Source: JANXQG01 sp963709175 (GTDB lineage: Bacteria; Planctomycetota; Planctomycetia; Pirellulales; Thermoguttaceae). Taken from it: a stretch of 64,000 nt of DNA. Of this stretch, positions 23,733 through 32,243 are shown piece after piece; the stretch's first letter is position 1, and the number at the start of each line of letters is the position of its first letter. The stretch is taken from NCBI GenBank assembly GCA_963709175.1, contig CAVPVK010000015.1, forward strand, positions 1 to 64,000, in the 5' to 3' direction. Position numbers and translations under genes: made by a program. The notes below the pieces were generated by a model that was not told where the DNA came from, searched no databases, and saw only the letters and a program-made list of their open reading frames with translations.

Positions 23733-25782
23733 ATGAAGCAGACCCCGGCTGCCAGCGAACGCGAACGGGACGCCGGCCGAAAGCGCGAGTCGCGAGCGCG
23801 GGCCAAGATCGTCGTCATTCCAACGTGCGCCAACCGCCGGCGACGCAACCGGCTTGAAAAAGACGATTGTGCCTGGCTTCGGTATTACTTCCACGACCTC
23901 TTTTGGTACGACTTCACCGCTCAGCAAAAGGCTATGATCGAAGCTATCGGCAAGAAGATCCGCGAAGGGGGCGACAAGGCCCTGGCAGCTTCCCGCGGCG
24001 AGGGCAAGAGCACGATCGGCGAGTGCTTGGCAACGAAGTACGTGCTGCAGGGCATCATCGGTTTCGCGCTCTTGTTGCACAGTACGGGCAGCAAGGCGGA
24101 AGACAGTCTCGACGAGATCAAGCAGGCGATCGAGAGCAACGAACGCCTGGCTGCCGACTATCCCGAGGTCTGCACACCCGTGGCGGCCTTGGAGCAGACA
24201 CCCAACCGCGCGCACTACCAGCTGGTTAGCGGCAAGCGACATGACAACAAGAAAACCTTCGAGGCCATCAGCTCGAAATTCTCCTGGTGCGGCCAACAGG
24301 TGTTCTTCCCCAACGTGCCAGGCTCGCCGAGGCGCGGGCGCGATCATCGCCACCCGCGGCCTCGATGCCGAGGTCCGCGGCGTCAAGAAGATGGGCCGCC
24401 GACCGGACCTCATCATCATCGACGATCCGGACACCGAACAGACCGTGAACTCGGAAGAGCAGGCGGCCAAGCTGGAAAAGCGGATCGATCGCGGGCTGGC
24501 CTTCGCCGGCGGACAGCAGCGGGCCGTAGCGAGGATCATGCTCACGACGATCCAGCGACGCAACTGCCCCTCCGCCCTTTACACGGATCCGACGCAAAAG
24601 CCCTCCTGGCAAGGCCAGCGCTTTCGTTTCCTCGTCAAGAAGCCCGAGCGAATGGACCTCTGGGATGAGTACGTCGCCATGCGGATCGAGAACCAGGTCG
24701 CCGGCGATGAGCATGGCCGCGGTGCCCACCGGCTTTACCTGGAGAACCGTGAGGCCATGGATCGCGGCGCGATAGTGGCCAACGCGAACCGCTGCAACCC
24801 GGCAAAACTCCCCGACGGCTCGCAGGTCGAAGTCTCGGCGCTCGAGCGGTATTTCAATGAAGTGGCCCGCGTGGGGCAGGAGGCCGTTTCGACCGAGTAC
24901 GACAACGATCCACCGGAGGAGTCCGGACCGCAGGACAGCGGCCTCACGGCCTTCCGCATCCAACGCCAGGTCTCCGGTTACCCGCGGAAGATCATTCCAC
25001 CCGGCTGCACGCTCCTGACGCAGGGCATCGACTGCGGCAAGGTGATTCTGCATTGGGTCGTCCGCGCCTGGAAGGCCGACGACGCCGGCCTGGTCACGGG
25101 CTACACGATCGATTACGGATTCCAGGACGTCATGGGAACCACGATCGGCAGCGACGAAGGGCTCGATGAGGCCCTGACCCGGGCGCTGTTTGCCCGGCGG
25201 GAGACCATGGCCGCGGCCGGCTACCGCACCGAGGCCGGCGAGGTCCGTGAGATCGATCTCAGCCTGGTCGACGCCGGCTACCGCACCGACGCCATCTACG
25301 CGGCCTGTGCCCAGCTGGGCCTCAGTTTCCGGCCCTACATGGGCTTCGGCAAGTCCAACGGCTGTGTCAAGACGTCCTTCACGGCGCCGGTCCGGCCCAG
25401 CCCGGACAAGAAGCCCGGCGATCGCTGGTTCCTCTCCCGCCAGCCGCGCGGCCATTGGCTGGTCTGCGGCGACGCCGACTTCTGGAAATCGTGGGAACAC
25501 GATCGCTGGCTGACCGATCCGCACAAGCGCGGCAGCCTGGTGCTTTTCGGCCAGCCCGGCGAGGGCAAGCGGCTTAGCGACGATCAGAAGCGACACCTGG
25601 CTTATTCGAAACACATCACCGCCGAAATCGAAGTGGAGGAAGTGGTCAAGGGGCAGCTCAAACGGCACTTTCAGATCAAGAGCGACTCAAACCACTTTCT
25701 CGATGCCAGCTACATGTCCGACGTGGCCGCCAGCATGAAGGGCGTCCGCCTGGTGAAGGGACCCGCGCAGCGCCTCCATTGA
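23733..25782 (+). CDS. terL: terminase large subunit (one frameshift)
   Basis: The motor that cuts and pumps DNA into proheads. ATPase: ALAASRGEGKSTIGE (Walker A) and DLIIIDDPDTEQ (Walker B with catalytic acids), then an arginine-rich region. Nuclease: IDLSLVDAGYRTDAIY and a late HFLDASYMSDVA supply metal-binding Asp residues of the RNase H fold. The N-terminus (ERERDAGRKRESRARAKI) is basic. The frame shifts near 24330, between FFPNVPGSP and RRGAGAIIATRG. About 680 aa repaired, normal length. The ATG follows the conserved block at once. Confidence 0.85.
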
Positions 25783-26123
25783 CGCCGCGGAATGGTTTGG
25801 AGCCAAGACCTGACGTGCACACCTTGCCCTACGAAATCGACTGCAAGTGGTGCGGCTGTCCCGACGTGGAAGTGGAGCGGGCGCCGAACCCCAAGGCCTG
25901 GTTTGCCGACGGCGTGGCCCGCTGCAACGAATGCGGCGGGGCGTTCCACTTTCAGGGCAAAGAAGAGCCCGAGGAAACCGCCGGCAAGGCCGTGATTTTC
26001 CACCGGCTGCAATGTCCCAAGTGCGGATCCTGCGACGTGCCCGTGCAGCGCACCGCGCCGCCGGTCCGATACCATAAGTGCCGTACGTGCGGAGAGACTT
26101 TCAAGAGCGTGGAGAAAACGTAA
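25779..26123 (+). CDS. double zinc-ribbon protein, 114 aa
   Basis: TTG start overlapping the terminase stop; a GTG 12 codons later is an alternative. Two Zn ribbons: CKWCGCP ... CNECGGAFHF and CPKCGSC ... CRTCGETFKS, the second typical of transcription-factor-like ribbons. Small Zn proteins between terminase and portal may act in packaging or late transcription. No named family. Confidence 0.6.
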   Translation: MTPRNGLEPRPDVHTLPYEIDCKWCGCPDVEVERAPNPKAWFADGVARCNECGGAFHFQGKEEPEETAGKAVIFHRLQCPKCGSCDVPVQRTAPPVRYHKCRTCGETFKSVEKT

Positions 26124-26124
26124 C

Positions 26125-26472
26125 ATGAATCAATGCAAGAGAACGTCGGAAGTTCTTCAGAGAAGCGTCTGTCCGAGGGACATAACCAGGCTGGCTGCGG
26201 ACAATCTAATTCTGGCCGCTTGTCTGCAGGCGTGGGAGATCGGGGCCGTTACTTGGGAATACGCCTTGATGCAGGCGACGGCGTTGCTGGTCGAAGAGAA
26301 CCGAGAGTTTTCCAGGCGAGCGCTACTCGCTGAAAACCGCGTCGAAGCGTGCCGCATTCCCGAACCCGTGGTAAGGTCCGATGGTGCCGTGTTCGTCTAC
26401 ACCGGTCCGTGTCCGGTTTGTGGACAGAGGGTTGTCCCCAAGGTTCCTGACAGCGGACCGAAGTCTCCTTAA
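26125..26472 (+). CDS. hypothetical protein with a Cys knuckle, 115 aa
   Basis: Starts 2 bp after the previous stop. Helical N-terminal part (NLILAACLQAWEIGAVTWEY), then GPCPVCGQRVVPK near the end, a single CxxC. The gene shares the style of its Zn-rich neighbours. Function unknown. Confidence 0.5.
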   Translation: MNQCKRTSEVLQRSVCPRDITRLAADNLILAACLQAWEIGAVTWEYALMQATALLVEENREFSRRALLAENRVEACRIPEPVVRSDGAVFVYTGPCPVCGQRVVPKVPDSGPKSP

Positions 26473-26485
26473 CCTCGAAAGCAAA

Positions 26486-26704
26486 ATGAACCAAGAACGT
26501 TCGCGCGTCGATCTCGTCGACGTGTTCACCCTGGATCGCGATTACACCGGCTATTGCTCGCTCCACTCTGCGGGCAAGACCACAGAACCTCTGGCAAGCC
26601 TGGTAGCCAGTGCTTATAGCCAATATCTGACGAACATTCCAAGCGGCGGGCGGCTCCGGCTCACCCTCCGCATCGAGCATCTGCCTCAGGAAAAGACGCC
26701 ATGA
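26486..26704 (+). CDS. hypothetical protein, 72 aa
   Basis: ATG about 14 bp after the preceding stop. Small acidic N-terminus (MNQERSRVDLVDVFTLDRDY) and a beta-rich end (GGRLRLTLRIEHLPQEKTP). It overlaps the next ATG by 4 bp. No family recognised; the position in the terminase-portal interval suggests an assembly accessory. Confidence 0.5.
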   Translation: MNQERSRVDLVDVFTLDRDYTGYCSLHSAGKTTEPLASLVASAYSQYLTNIPSGGRLRLTLRIEHLPQEKTP

Positions 26705-26931
26705 CCGCGCCCAAAACCGTACTCACCGCCGTCGTCAGTGAAGCCCGCGCGGAGCTGCGGCTGATCAACCCCGACTATCGCCGCGTGGGCCTGATGCTCG
26801 TCGACGGCCTGGAGGCCCTGATGCTCGCGGCCCCTTCTTTGATCATCGAGGAGTCGATCGAAGTCTCGTCCCGGACGCAGGCATCCAGCGAGCGGCCGGC
26901 CCGGGCCAAGAAGAAATCCGGACGAGAATGA
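26701..26931 (+). CDS. hypothetical protein, 76 aa
   Basis: ATGA overlap. Helical and acidic (VVSEARAELRLINPDYRRVG, LMLVDGLEALMLAAPSLI) with a basic disordered tail (PARAKKKSGRE). It may be an oligomeric accessory. It overlaps the next start by 4 bp. Confidence 0.5.
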   Translation: MTAPKTVLTAVVSEARAELRLINPDYRRVGLMLVDGLEALMLAAPSLIIEESIEVSSRTQASSERPARAKKKSGRE

Positions 26932-27122
26932 ATCCTGAACACTACGAGGCGGAACGCATCCCCGCCGCAGCCGAGCTGCGGGTCGCCGTGGAGTGCGAAT
27001 TCCTCGGCCGAGAGCAAGAGCAATCGAACCATGCAGAACACGAAACTGGGATTCCCCTATGCTCTGTTCGAATGTGCCAACAAGCACCGCTGGCCGATGC
27101 TCATCGCCCCCTGGTGGTTTAA
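26928..27122 (+). CDS. small hypothetical protein, 64 aa, doubtful 3' half
   Basis: Starts MNPEHYEAERIPAAAELRVA. The first 35 residues are protein-like. The remainder overlaps the next, more convincing gene by 92 bp in another frame, so a frameshift or premature end near 27030 is likely. Confidence 0.35.
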   Translation: MNPEHYEAERIPAAAELRVAVECEFLGREQEQSNHAEHETGIPLCSVRMCQQAPLADAHRPLVV

Positions 27123-27243
27123 CCTCCGTGAGGTTCGTTGTCCTAAGTGCCAAAAGCGGGCTGTGGCAATGAAATGGGGCGGTGTAGCAGAAAACCTCAA
27201 AGACGACATCCCGGTCGAGCAACCTGACGGATCCGTGACTTAG
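27031..27243 (+). CDS. small Cys-containing protein, 70 aa
   Basis: MQNTKLGFPYALFECANKHR followed by WWFNLREVRCPKCQKRAVAM, giving C ... H and CPKC, a minimal Zn ribbon. Aromatic residues cluster around it. It ends 15 bp before the palindromic operator at 27258. Confidence 0.5.
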   Translation: MQNTKLGFPYALFECANKHRWPMLIAPWWFNLREVRCPKCQKRAVAMKWGGVAENLKDDIPVEQPDGSVT

Positions 27244-27257
27244 GTCTCTTAGCCTGT

Positions 27258-27274
27258 TTTCCAGATCCTGGAAA
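27258..27274. promoter_or_regulatory. late-module palindrome, copy A
   Basis: TTTCCAGATCCTGGAAA, arms TTTCCAG/CTGGAAA around ATC. It lies 43 bp before the connector-like gene. The same element precedes the capsid module (29808) and the minus-strand morphogenesis gene (49182), so it is probably a regulator's binding site for late genes. Confidence 0.55.
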
Positions 27275-27316
27275 CAACTTCTCTGCCCTTCGGTTGCCGC
27301 GACGTAAGAACTCCTT

Positions 27317-27643
27317 ATGTCGCAAGTCGATCTGCTGAACTCCTACATGACCACGGCGATCAACGCCCTCGCCGGCGGTGACTACGCCACGGCCCTGCAA
27401 AACGCCCTGGCCGCCCAGGGGCTGATCGCCTGTCTGCCCAAAATCTCCCGCTCGGCCGGCGTCGGCGGCGGCGACATGTCCGCTTCCTGGGACCCCGCCG
27501 GCATCGACCAGTTCATCCGCCGCCTGCGGCAGCAATTCGGCGCGTCTCTCGGCATGCAGACCGTCCCGGTCACCATCCAGGAGCCCATTCCCTATGACCA
27601 GGGCGACGAATATGCCGGCTCCAGCACGGGGGGAATCCAGTAG
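27317..27643 (+). CDS. connector/gpW-like protein, 108 aa
   Basis: Between terminase and portal, the usual place of lambda gpW. Helical N-terminus (LLNSYMTTAINALAGGDYAT, ALQNALAAQGLIA) like gpW's first helices, then a Gly-rich loop and QFIRRLRQQFGASLG. The size is somewhat longer than gpW (about 68 aa). gpW plugs the portal after packaging. The assignment rests on position and helix pattern. Confidence 0.5.
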   Translation: MSQVDLLNSYMTTAINALAGGDYATALQNALAAQGLIACLPKISRSAGVGGGDMSASWDPAGIDQFIRRLRQQFGASLGMQTVPVTIQEPIPYDQGDEYAGSSTGGIQ

Positions 27644-27657
27644 AGGATTTGTCAAAC

Positions 27658-29775
27658 ATGGGGCTCCTCTCTCGGATCCAGTCCTTCGCCCGCTCCGCCT
27701 TGGGCATCCGCGCGGCCGAGCCGCCGCGGACCGTCGACGCCAGCGAGGCCCTCCGCGGCCGCTGGGGGCGATGGGACTCCAAGGTCACCGACCGCATGAA
27801 CCAGGCCCACTGGTCCAAGGTCACCGGCCTGCCCATCAACGCCGAGCTGGCCTATGCCAGCAACTGGCTGCGGGCCCAGGCCGAGTACGAGATCAGTTCC
27901 AATCCGGTGATGGAGGGGATGGTCAACACCTACATCACCGACGTCGTGGGCCCGGAAGGGCCCGACCTACCGCGTCACAGTCCAGCGATCCGGAGTACAA
28001 CAAGCAAGCGGGAAAGGATCTGGCGGAAGTGGTGGCGGCAGGCCGGGGCGAACCGCCAGCTCTCCGGCGTCGAGATCCTGCATGGCTGGGTCCGCTCGCT
28101 GTGGAAGGCCGGCGAGTTCGGCACGCCAGATGATCAACGACCCCAAGGCGCCGAAGGGCCGGTCAAACTGCGGCTCCTGCCGGTCCACCTGCACCGCCTC
28201 TTGACGCCGCCGGAGATTCTTGGGCGATCCGGAAGTCGCCCTGGGCGTCCGCCGCGACGAAAACCGCAACCCGATCAGCTACTACATTTCCGAGCCCTAC
28301 ATCTTCGGTCCCTTCGAAGTCTATACGGGCGAATTCTACGAGGTCCGTTACGAGGACTTCGTCCACGGCTTCGAGCTCGACGGAGGAGGACCAGGTCCGC
28401 GGCGTGCCCTGGCTGGCCTCCTCGCCTGGACGTCGTGGCCCAGCTCCGCGACTGGGACAAGGCGATGCTGGATGCGGCCGAGTGCTCTCCAAGACCGGCG
28501 TCCTCTGGCAAATGAAAAATCCCGACGGGCACGCCACGATCGTGCAATCGGGCACGCCCCATGGAGCGCGGCCAGCACACTCTTCGGGCCGCCGGGCTAC
28601 GAGGCCGAGCAGCTCGCCGCCCACGCAGCCCTCGGGCGACCAGCAGAGTTTCCGGGCGGAGAAAAAAGGCCGAGATTGGCCGCGGCCGCTGCATCCCGGC
28701 GATGCTTAATCAACCTCGACTCCTCCAAGACAACTACTTCGAGCTGCCGCTTCGACAACCAGCCTTACTGGCGGCTCGGTGGGCGGCGTGCAGGGCTGGC
28801 TGGGACGCATCGGCCTGGACCGCATCGAGGCCACGGTCATGCGCGAAGCCGAACTTGGCCGGCGAGCTGGAGGAACCGCCCGCAGATGCCGAGCATCATT
28901 GGGGTTGGATCAAGCCGCCGCACGTCGACCCGACCAAGGAGGCCACCGCCGAGCGGACCTACCTGCAAAATCGGCACGCTCCCCTGGAGCGAGGCCGTCA
29001 TGTCGCATGGGCACGATCCGGACCAGGTGTTGGAGATCCGGAAACGGGACGCCCTGCGGCTGGAACAAGCCAAGCTGCCGGCGATACCCGGCATCCCCGA
29101 TCCGAGCAAGGCCGCGGGCGCCGGGGCGGGAGGAAAGCAGCCCGCAGCCGTCAGCCCTCAGTCCTCCGCCCCAGACGCGGAGACCGCCCGCAGCCTGCCG
29201 GCCGATCCCGGCCTGCCGCCCGCCCCGGATTATCAAGAGGTGCCCGCGCCGGACATCGTGCAGCACGACCATTATTCCTGCGGCGCGGCCCAGGGCATGA
29301 CCGCCGGCAAGCTCCGTAACGTGGGGCCGCGATCGTTGGACGGCTGGAAAAAAGCATTGGGGACGGACGTGGAGAAATCGACGTCCCCGCCGGCGATCGT
29401 CGCCTACCTTTCGAGCCTGGGCCTGGAGATCGAGGCCCGCCAGGGGATGACGATCGACGACCTGGAGGCCTACACTCGCCGCGGCTGGTACGTCATCCTG
29501 CCCGTGCAGGACTATGGGCCGTCACTGCCGGGGAAAGCGAAATTCGCCTACGGCCACTATTTGGGCGTGGTGAAGGTCGACTCCCAGTATGTCCGCTGCC
29601 AGGATTCGAGCGAGGACAACGTCACGCGGGTGCCGGCTCGGCGCAGGCCCCGGGCCGCATCGAGATCCCACGGGACACGTTTGACAAGATCTGGCACGAT
29701 CGCGACGAGGCCGGCAACCAGTACGAACACTACGGCATCGCGGTCGGTTTCCAGCGGGCCGCGGAAAAGGTCTGA
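27658..29775 (+). CDS. portal protein fused to a C39-type peptidase domain (many frameshifts)
   Basis: Lambda-family portal (Phage_portal_2 type). N-terminal LLSRIQSFARSALGIRA, then WSKVTGLPINAELAYASNWL and SNPVMEGMVNTYITDVVGPE are diagnostic. Later GVEILHGWVRSLWKAGEFG, PEVALGVRRDENRNPISYYI, FEVYTGEFYEVRYEDFVHGF and DNQPYWR appear in other frames, with eight or more indels from 27960 to 28780. Its end (VLEIRKRDALRLEQAKLPAI) runs, with no stop, into PDIVQHDHYSCGAAQGMTAG, a C39 peptidase Cys motif, then AYGHYLGVVKVD (His) and CQDSSEDN (Asp). The last part (RIEIPRDTFDKIW) is one frame over. ATG at 27658 fits AGAGGA. Confidence 0.75.
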
Positions 29776-29807
29776 AATACGCCCCGCGCTGGTTTTCTCT
29801 CTGCTCT

Positions 29808-29824
29808 TTTCCAGATCCTGGAAA
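29808..29824. promoter_or_regulatory. late-module palindrome, copy B
   Basis: TTTCCAGATCCTGGAAA, identical to copy A. It lies 43 bp before the ATG at 29867, the same distance as copy A to its gene, which supports a promoter-linked function. Confidence 0.55.
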
Positions 29825-29866
29825 CGAGTTGCTGGCGTGGCCGCGGAGGCAACGTAGGTTGCCTGT

Positions 29867-30199
29867 ATGCGAAAGCGACCGTGGACCGCCAAAGACGCCG
29901 CCAGCCATAACGCCGCGCTGAAGGGCAAGGCCAAGCTGGCCAAGCTCTGGGCGGACACCGCCAACGGTACGCTCGCCAGTGAGCTGGCCAAAAACACCGA
30001 GCAAGGCGAGGCCGAGGGCATCGCCATCGCCACGGCCAACAAGGCCGTCGCCAGGGCCCTGCGCCAAGATGGGCAACAGCGGCAGGCCTCAAAAACCGGT
30101 CCGCACCGTCACGCCGGCCCCCGCCGTGCTCCGCACGGAGGAGAGCGACGTCCGCATCCGCTTCGGCGAGTTGTCGCCGGGCTCGATCGACCTGGATGA
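29867..30199 (+). CDS. small head-module protein (3' end uncertain)
   Basis: MRKRPWTAKDAASHNAALKG, KAKLAKLWADTANGTLASEL and EGIAIATANKAVARAL match the pattern W-T-x-x-D-A-x-x-H ... W-A-x-x-A-N-x-x-L ... E-G-x-A-I-x-x-A-N of a small family found near phage head genes. After about residue 68 the frame becomes Arg/His-rich and overlaps the protease start at 30069, so the true stop is probably just before, hidden by an indel. Role unknown. Confidence 0.5.
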   Translation: MRKRPWTAKDAASHNAALKGKAKLAKLWADTANGTLASELAKNTEQGEAEGIAIATANKAVARALRQDGQQRQASKTGPHRHAGPRRAPHGGERRPHPLRRVVAGLDRPG

Positions 30200-30680
30200 A
30201 CACAGCGTCGAGGGCGTGCTGGGCAGCGAGTCCCAATGCCTCTCGATGGACCTCAAGACGCGGAAAACGTACTTGGAGGTCTACCTGATGAGCGGGGCCG
30301 AGTTCCCCGCGCAGGTGCCGATCTGCGACACGCACAGCCGCGACAGCGTGGACAAGGTCCAGGGCAGCGTGCGGCAGATCCACGTCGACGCCGACCAACT
30401 CGTCGGCCGGCTCTATTTCGACAGCAGCAAATACTCCACCTGGTCCAAGGTCCGCGACAAGCACATCACTGACCTGTCCTGGGGCGTGCAGCCCCTGGCG
30501 ACCGTCGAGATCAAGGCCGGCAAGAGCCAGGAAATCCAGGGCCGCACCTTCACGGCCCCCAAAGACCGCTCACTTTTTGTGCACACCAAGTGGAGGCTTC
30601 GCGAAGTCTCCGTCACCCCCATCGGCTCCGACGAACGGGCCAAGATCCGCTCCCTCCTTCAGGACATTCAGGACACCACC
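30069..30680 (+). CDS. prohead protease (S78-type)
   Basis: MGNSGRPQKPVRTVTPAPAV starts the frame. VRIRFGELSPGSIDLDEHSV, then FPAQVPICDTHSRDSVDKVQ (catalytic His region), DQLVGRLYFDSSKYSTWSKV, ITDLSWGVQPLATVEI (the S-x-G-F-like motif) and LREVSVTPIGSDERAKI follow the HK97-type prohead protease. It cleaves scaffold and capsid during head maturation. No stop separates it from the scaffold start at 30681: the frame continues to 30833, so a protease-scaffold fusion or an indel must be considered. Confidence 0.7.
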
Positions 30681-31866
30681 ATGAAACTTTCGATCCGCAA
30701 GTGGCTCGAAGGAAAACTTTGCCGATCGCCTCCGCGCCGACGCCAGCGAGCAAGAGGCCCAAACCCTCTGGGATTCGCTCTCCGCCGCCGACCGCACCCG
30801 GGCCGAAGAGGCCTGCCGCGACGACGACGATGACGACGACGACGATGACGACGAGGATGAAGAGGACGAAGACGAGGGCGAGGAACCGAAGCCCAAAAAG
30901 ACCATGCACCGCGTCACCCGCAACTCGGTCGTGACCGAGGAGAGCCGCGCGGCCGAAGAGGCCGAGCGGATCCGCGAGGAAACCCTGGAGGAAGGCCGCC
31001 AGGCCGAAATCAAGCGGCAGTCCCGCATCCGCCGCCTGGCCGGCGAGGACGTGCCCGCCGAGATCGTGGACCGGGCCATCAACCAGAACTGGAAGATCGG
31101 CCGCGTCCGCAGCGTCTTCCTCAAGCGCGTCCGCGCGGTCCGCAGCGAAAGCGTGGGCGGCGGCGGCAACGTCGACACCGTGGAGATGATCCGCAGCTTC
31201 GGCGCGGCCCCGGCGGGCCACGTCCGCGGCCACGAACGGGATTGCACGACGGTCGCCATGGGCGCTGCCTTGTTCGCCCGCTCCTGGAAGGGCAAGGCCG
31301 ATCCCTGCGACATCCTCGGCGGCTACCAGCCGGGCGCAAGCCTGCTGGACGAGAAGGGCCGCCGCGAGGCGGGCGAAAGCTATTTCGTCCGCTCCGACGT
31401 GACCCGCATGATCGAGGGCCGCAGCCAGCATGCCAGCGAGGCCCGCCGCAAGGCGGCCGAGCAGATTCTCGACATGAGCGACCGCTACCGCGGCATGAGC
31501 CTTATGGACCTGGTCGACGAGGCCAACCGCATCGAAGGCCGGGCCCGCACCAGCTACGACGCCGAGGAACGCGTCCGAGCCGCAATGAGCGGATCGGCCC
31601 TCTCGGCCATTTTTACCCAGAACGTCTCCGCGCAGTTCCTGGGCGGCTACATCGACGCCGAGGACACCACGCAAGGCTGGTGCTCGGAGACCGACGTGCC
31701 CAACTTCCTGCAAAACGAGCGGGCCATCTACGGAAAGATGGGCCAGATGAAGAAGCTCGGAAAAGGCGGGACGGCCGAAGACCTGGACACCAGCGACTGG
31801 AACGAGGTTGCTACAAGTTACATCGCTACGCCCCCATATTTTGGCCTTTTCCGCGGCGGATTTAAG
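30681..31866 (+). CDS. scaffold/major capsid protein, truncated at 3' end
   Basis: MKLSIRKWLEGKL, then after a shift near 30715 FADRLRADASEQEAQTLWDS and an extreme acidic run (poly-Asp then Glu, about 30811-30890). A helical scaffold region follows (EERIREETLEEGRQAEIKRQ-like heptads). The capsid part shows SGSALSAIFTQNVSAQFLGG, YIDAEDTTQGWCSETDVPNF and LQNERAIYGKMGQMKKLGKG, as in Mu-like/HK97-like major capsid proteins. The sequence stops being capsid-like after WNEV at about 31805. At least a third of the coat domain is missing, so this is a broken or interrupted gene. Confidence 0.65.
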
Positions 31867-32243
31867 CAAAGAAGGGGACCCAGCAATACTCGCCACACGC
31901 CAACAGCGGGTTCAAGCCGCTTTCGAAGGCGCGCCGGCAGAAGATTATCGCCTTAGTGCGTAACAACCCTTCGCTAAGCCAAAGAGCGCTTGCGAGGCAC
32001 CCGTCTTGCACGATTGGACCCAACCACTTTAGACCGGCTTTTGACTCTCTGGTAGCCGACGGCATTTTGCAGAGCAGGGAATTTGTCGGCGCTACTGGAA
32101 AGTGGCAAGTTTGGACGTTGAACGAAAACCATGAGCAGAAAACCGAACCAACCCGCCGCGGCCTATATCCGAATGTCCGGCCGGCAACAGGACAAGTCAC
32201 CGGCCGAGCAACGCGCCGAAATCTCCAAACTGGCAGCCCGTGA
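31866..32243 (+). pseudogene. C-terminal fragment of a phage gene (winged-helix end)
   Basis: An open frame without start: KKGTQQYSPHANSGFKPLSK, ARRQKIIALVRNNPSLSQRA, FRPAFDSLVADGILQSREFV, ATGKWQVWTLNE. The last part looks like a winged helix seen at the C-terminus of some phage primase/ATPase proteins. It overlaps the recombinase start. It is clearly separate from the capsid gene, so a junction lies at about 31805-31865. Confidence 0.45.

Noticed and set aside
24268..25668. A 466-codon minus-strand ORF under terminase
   Set aside because: Antisense shadow of a well-supported terminase; high GC keeps it open.
30613..31896. A 427-codon minus-strand ORF opposite the capsid gene
   Set aside because: Shadow frame; its poly-Val/Ile stretch is just the complement of the GAC/GAT run encoding poly-Asp.
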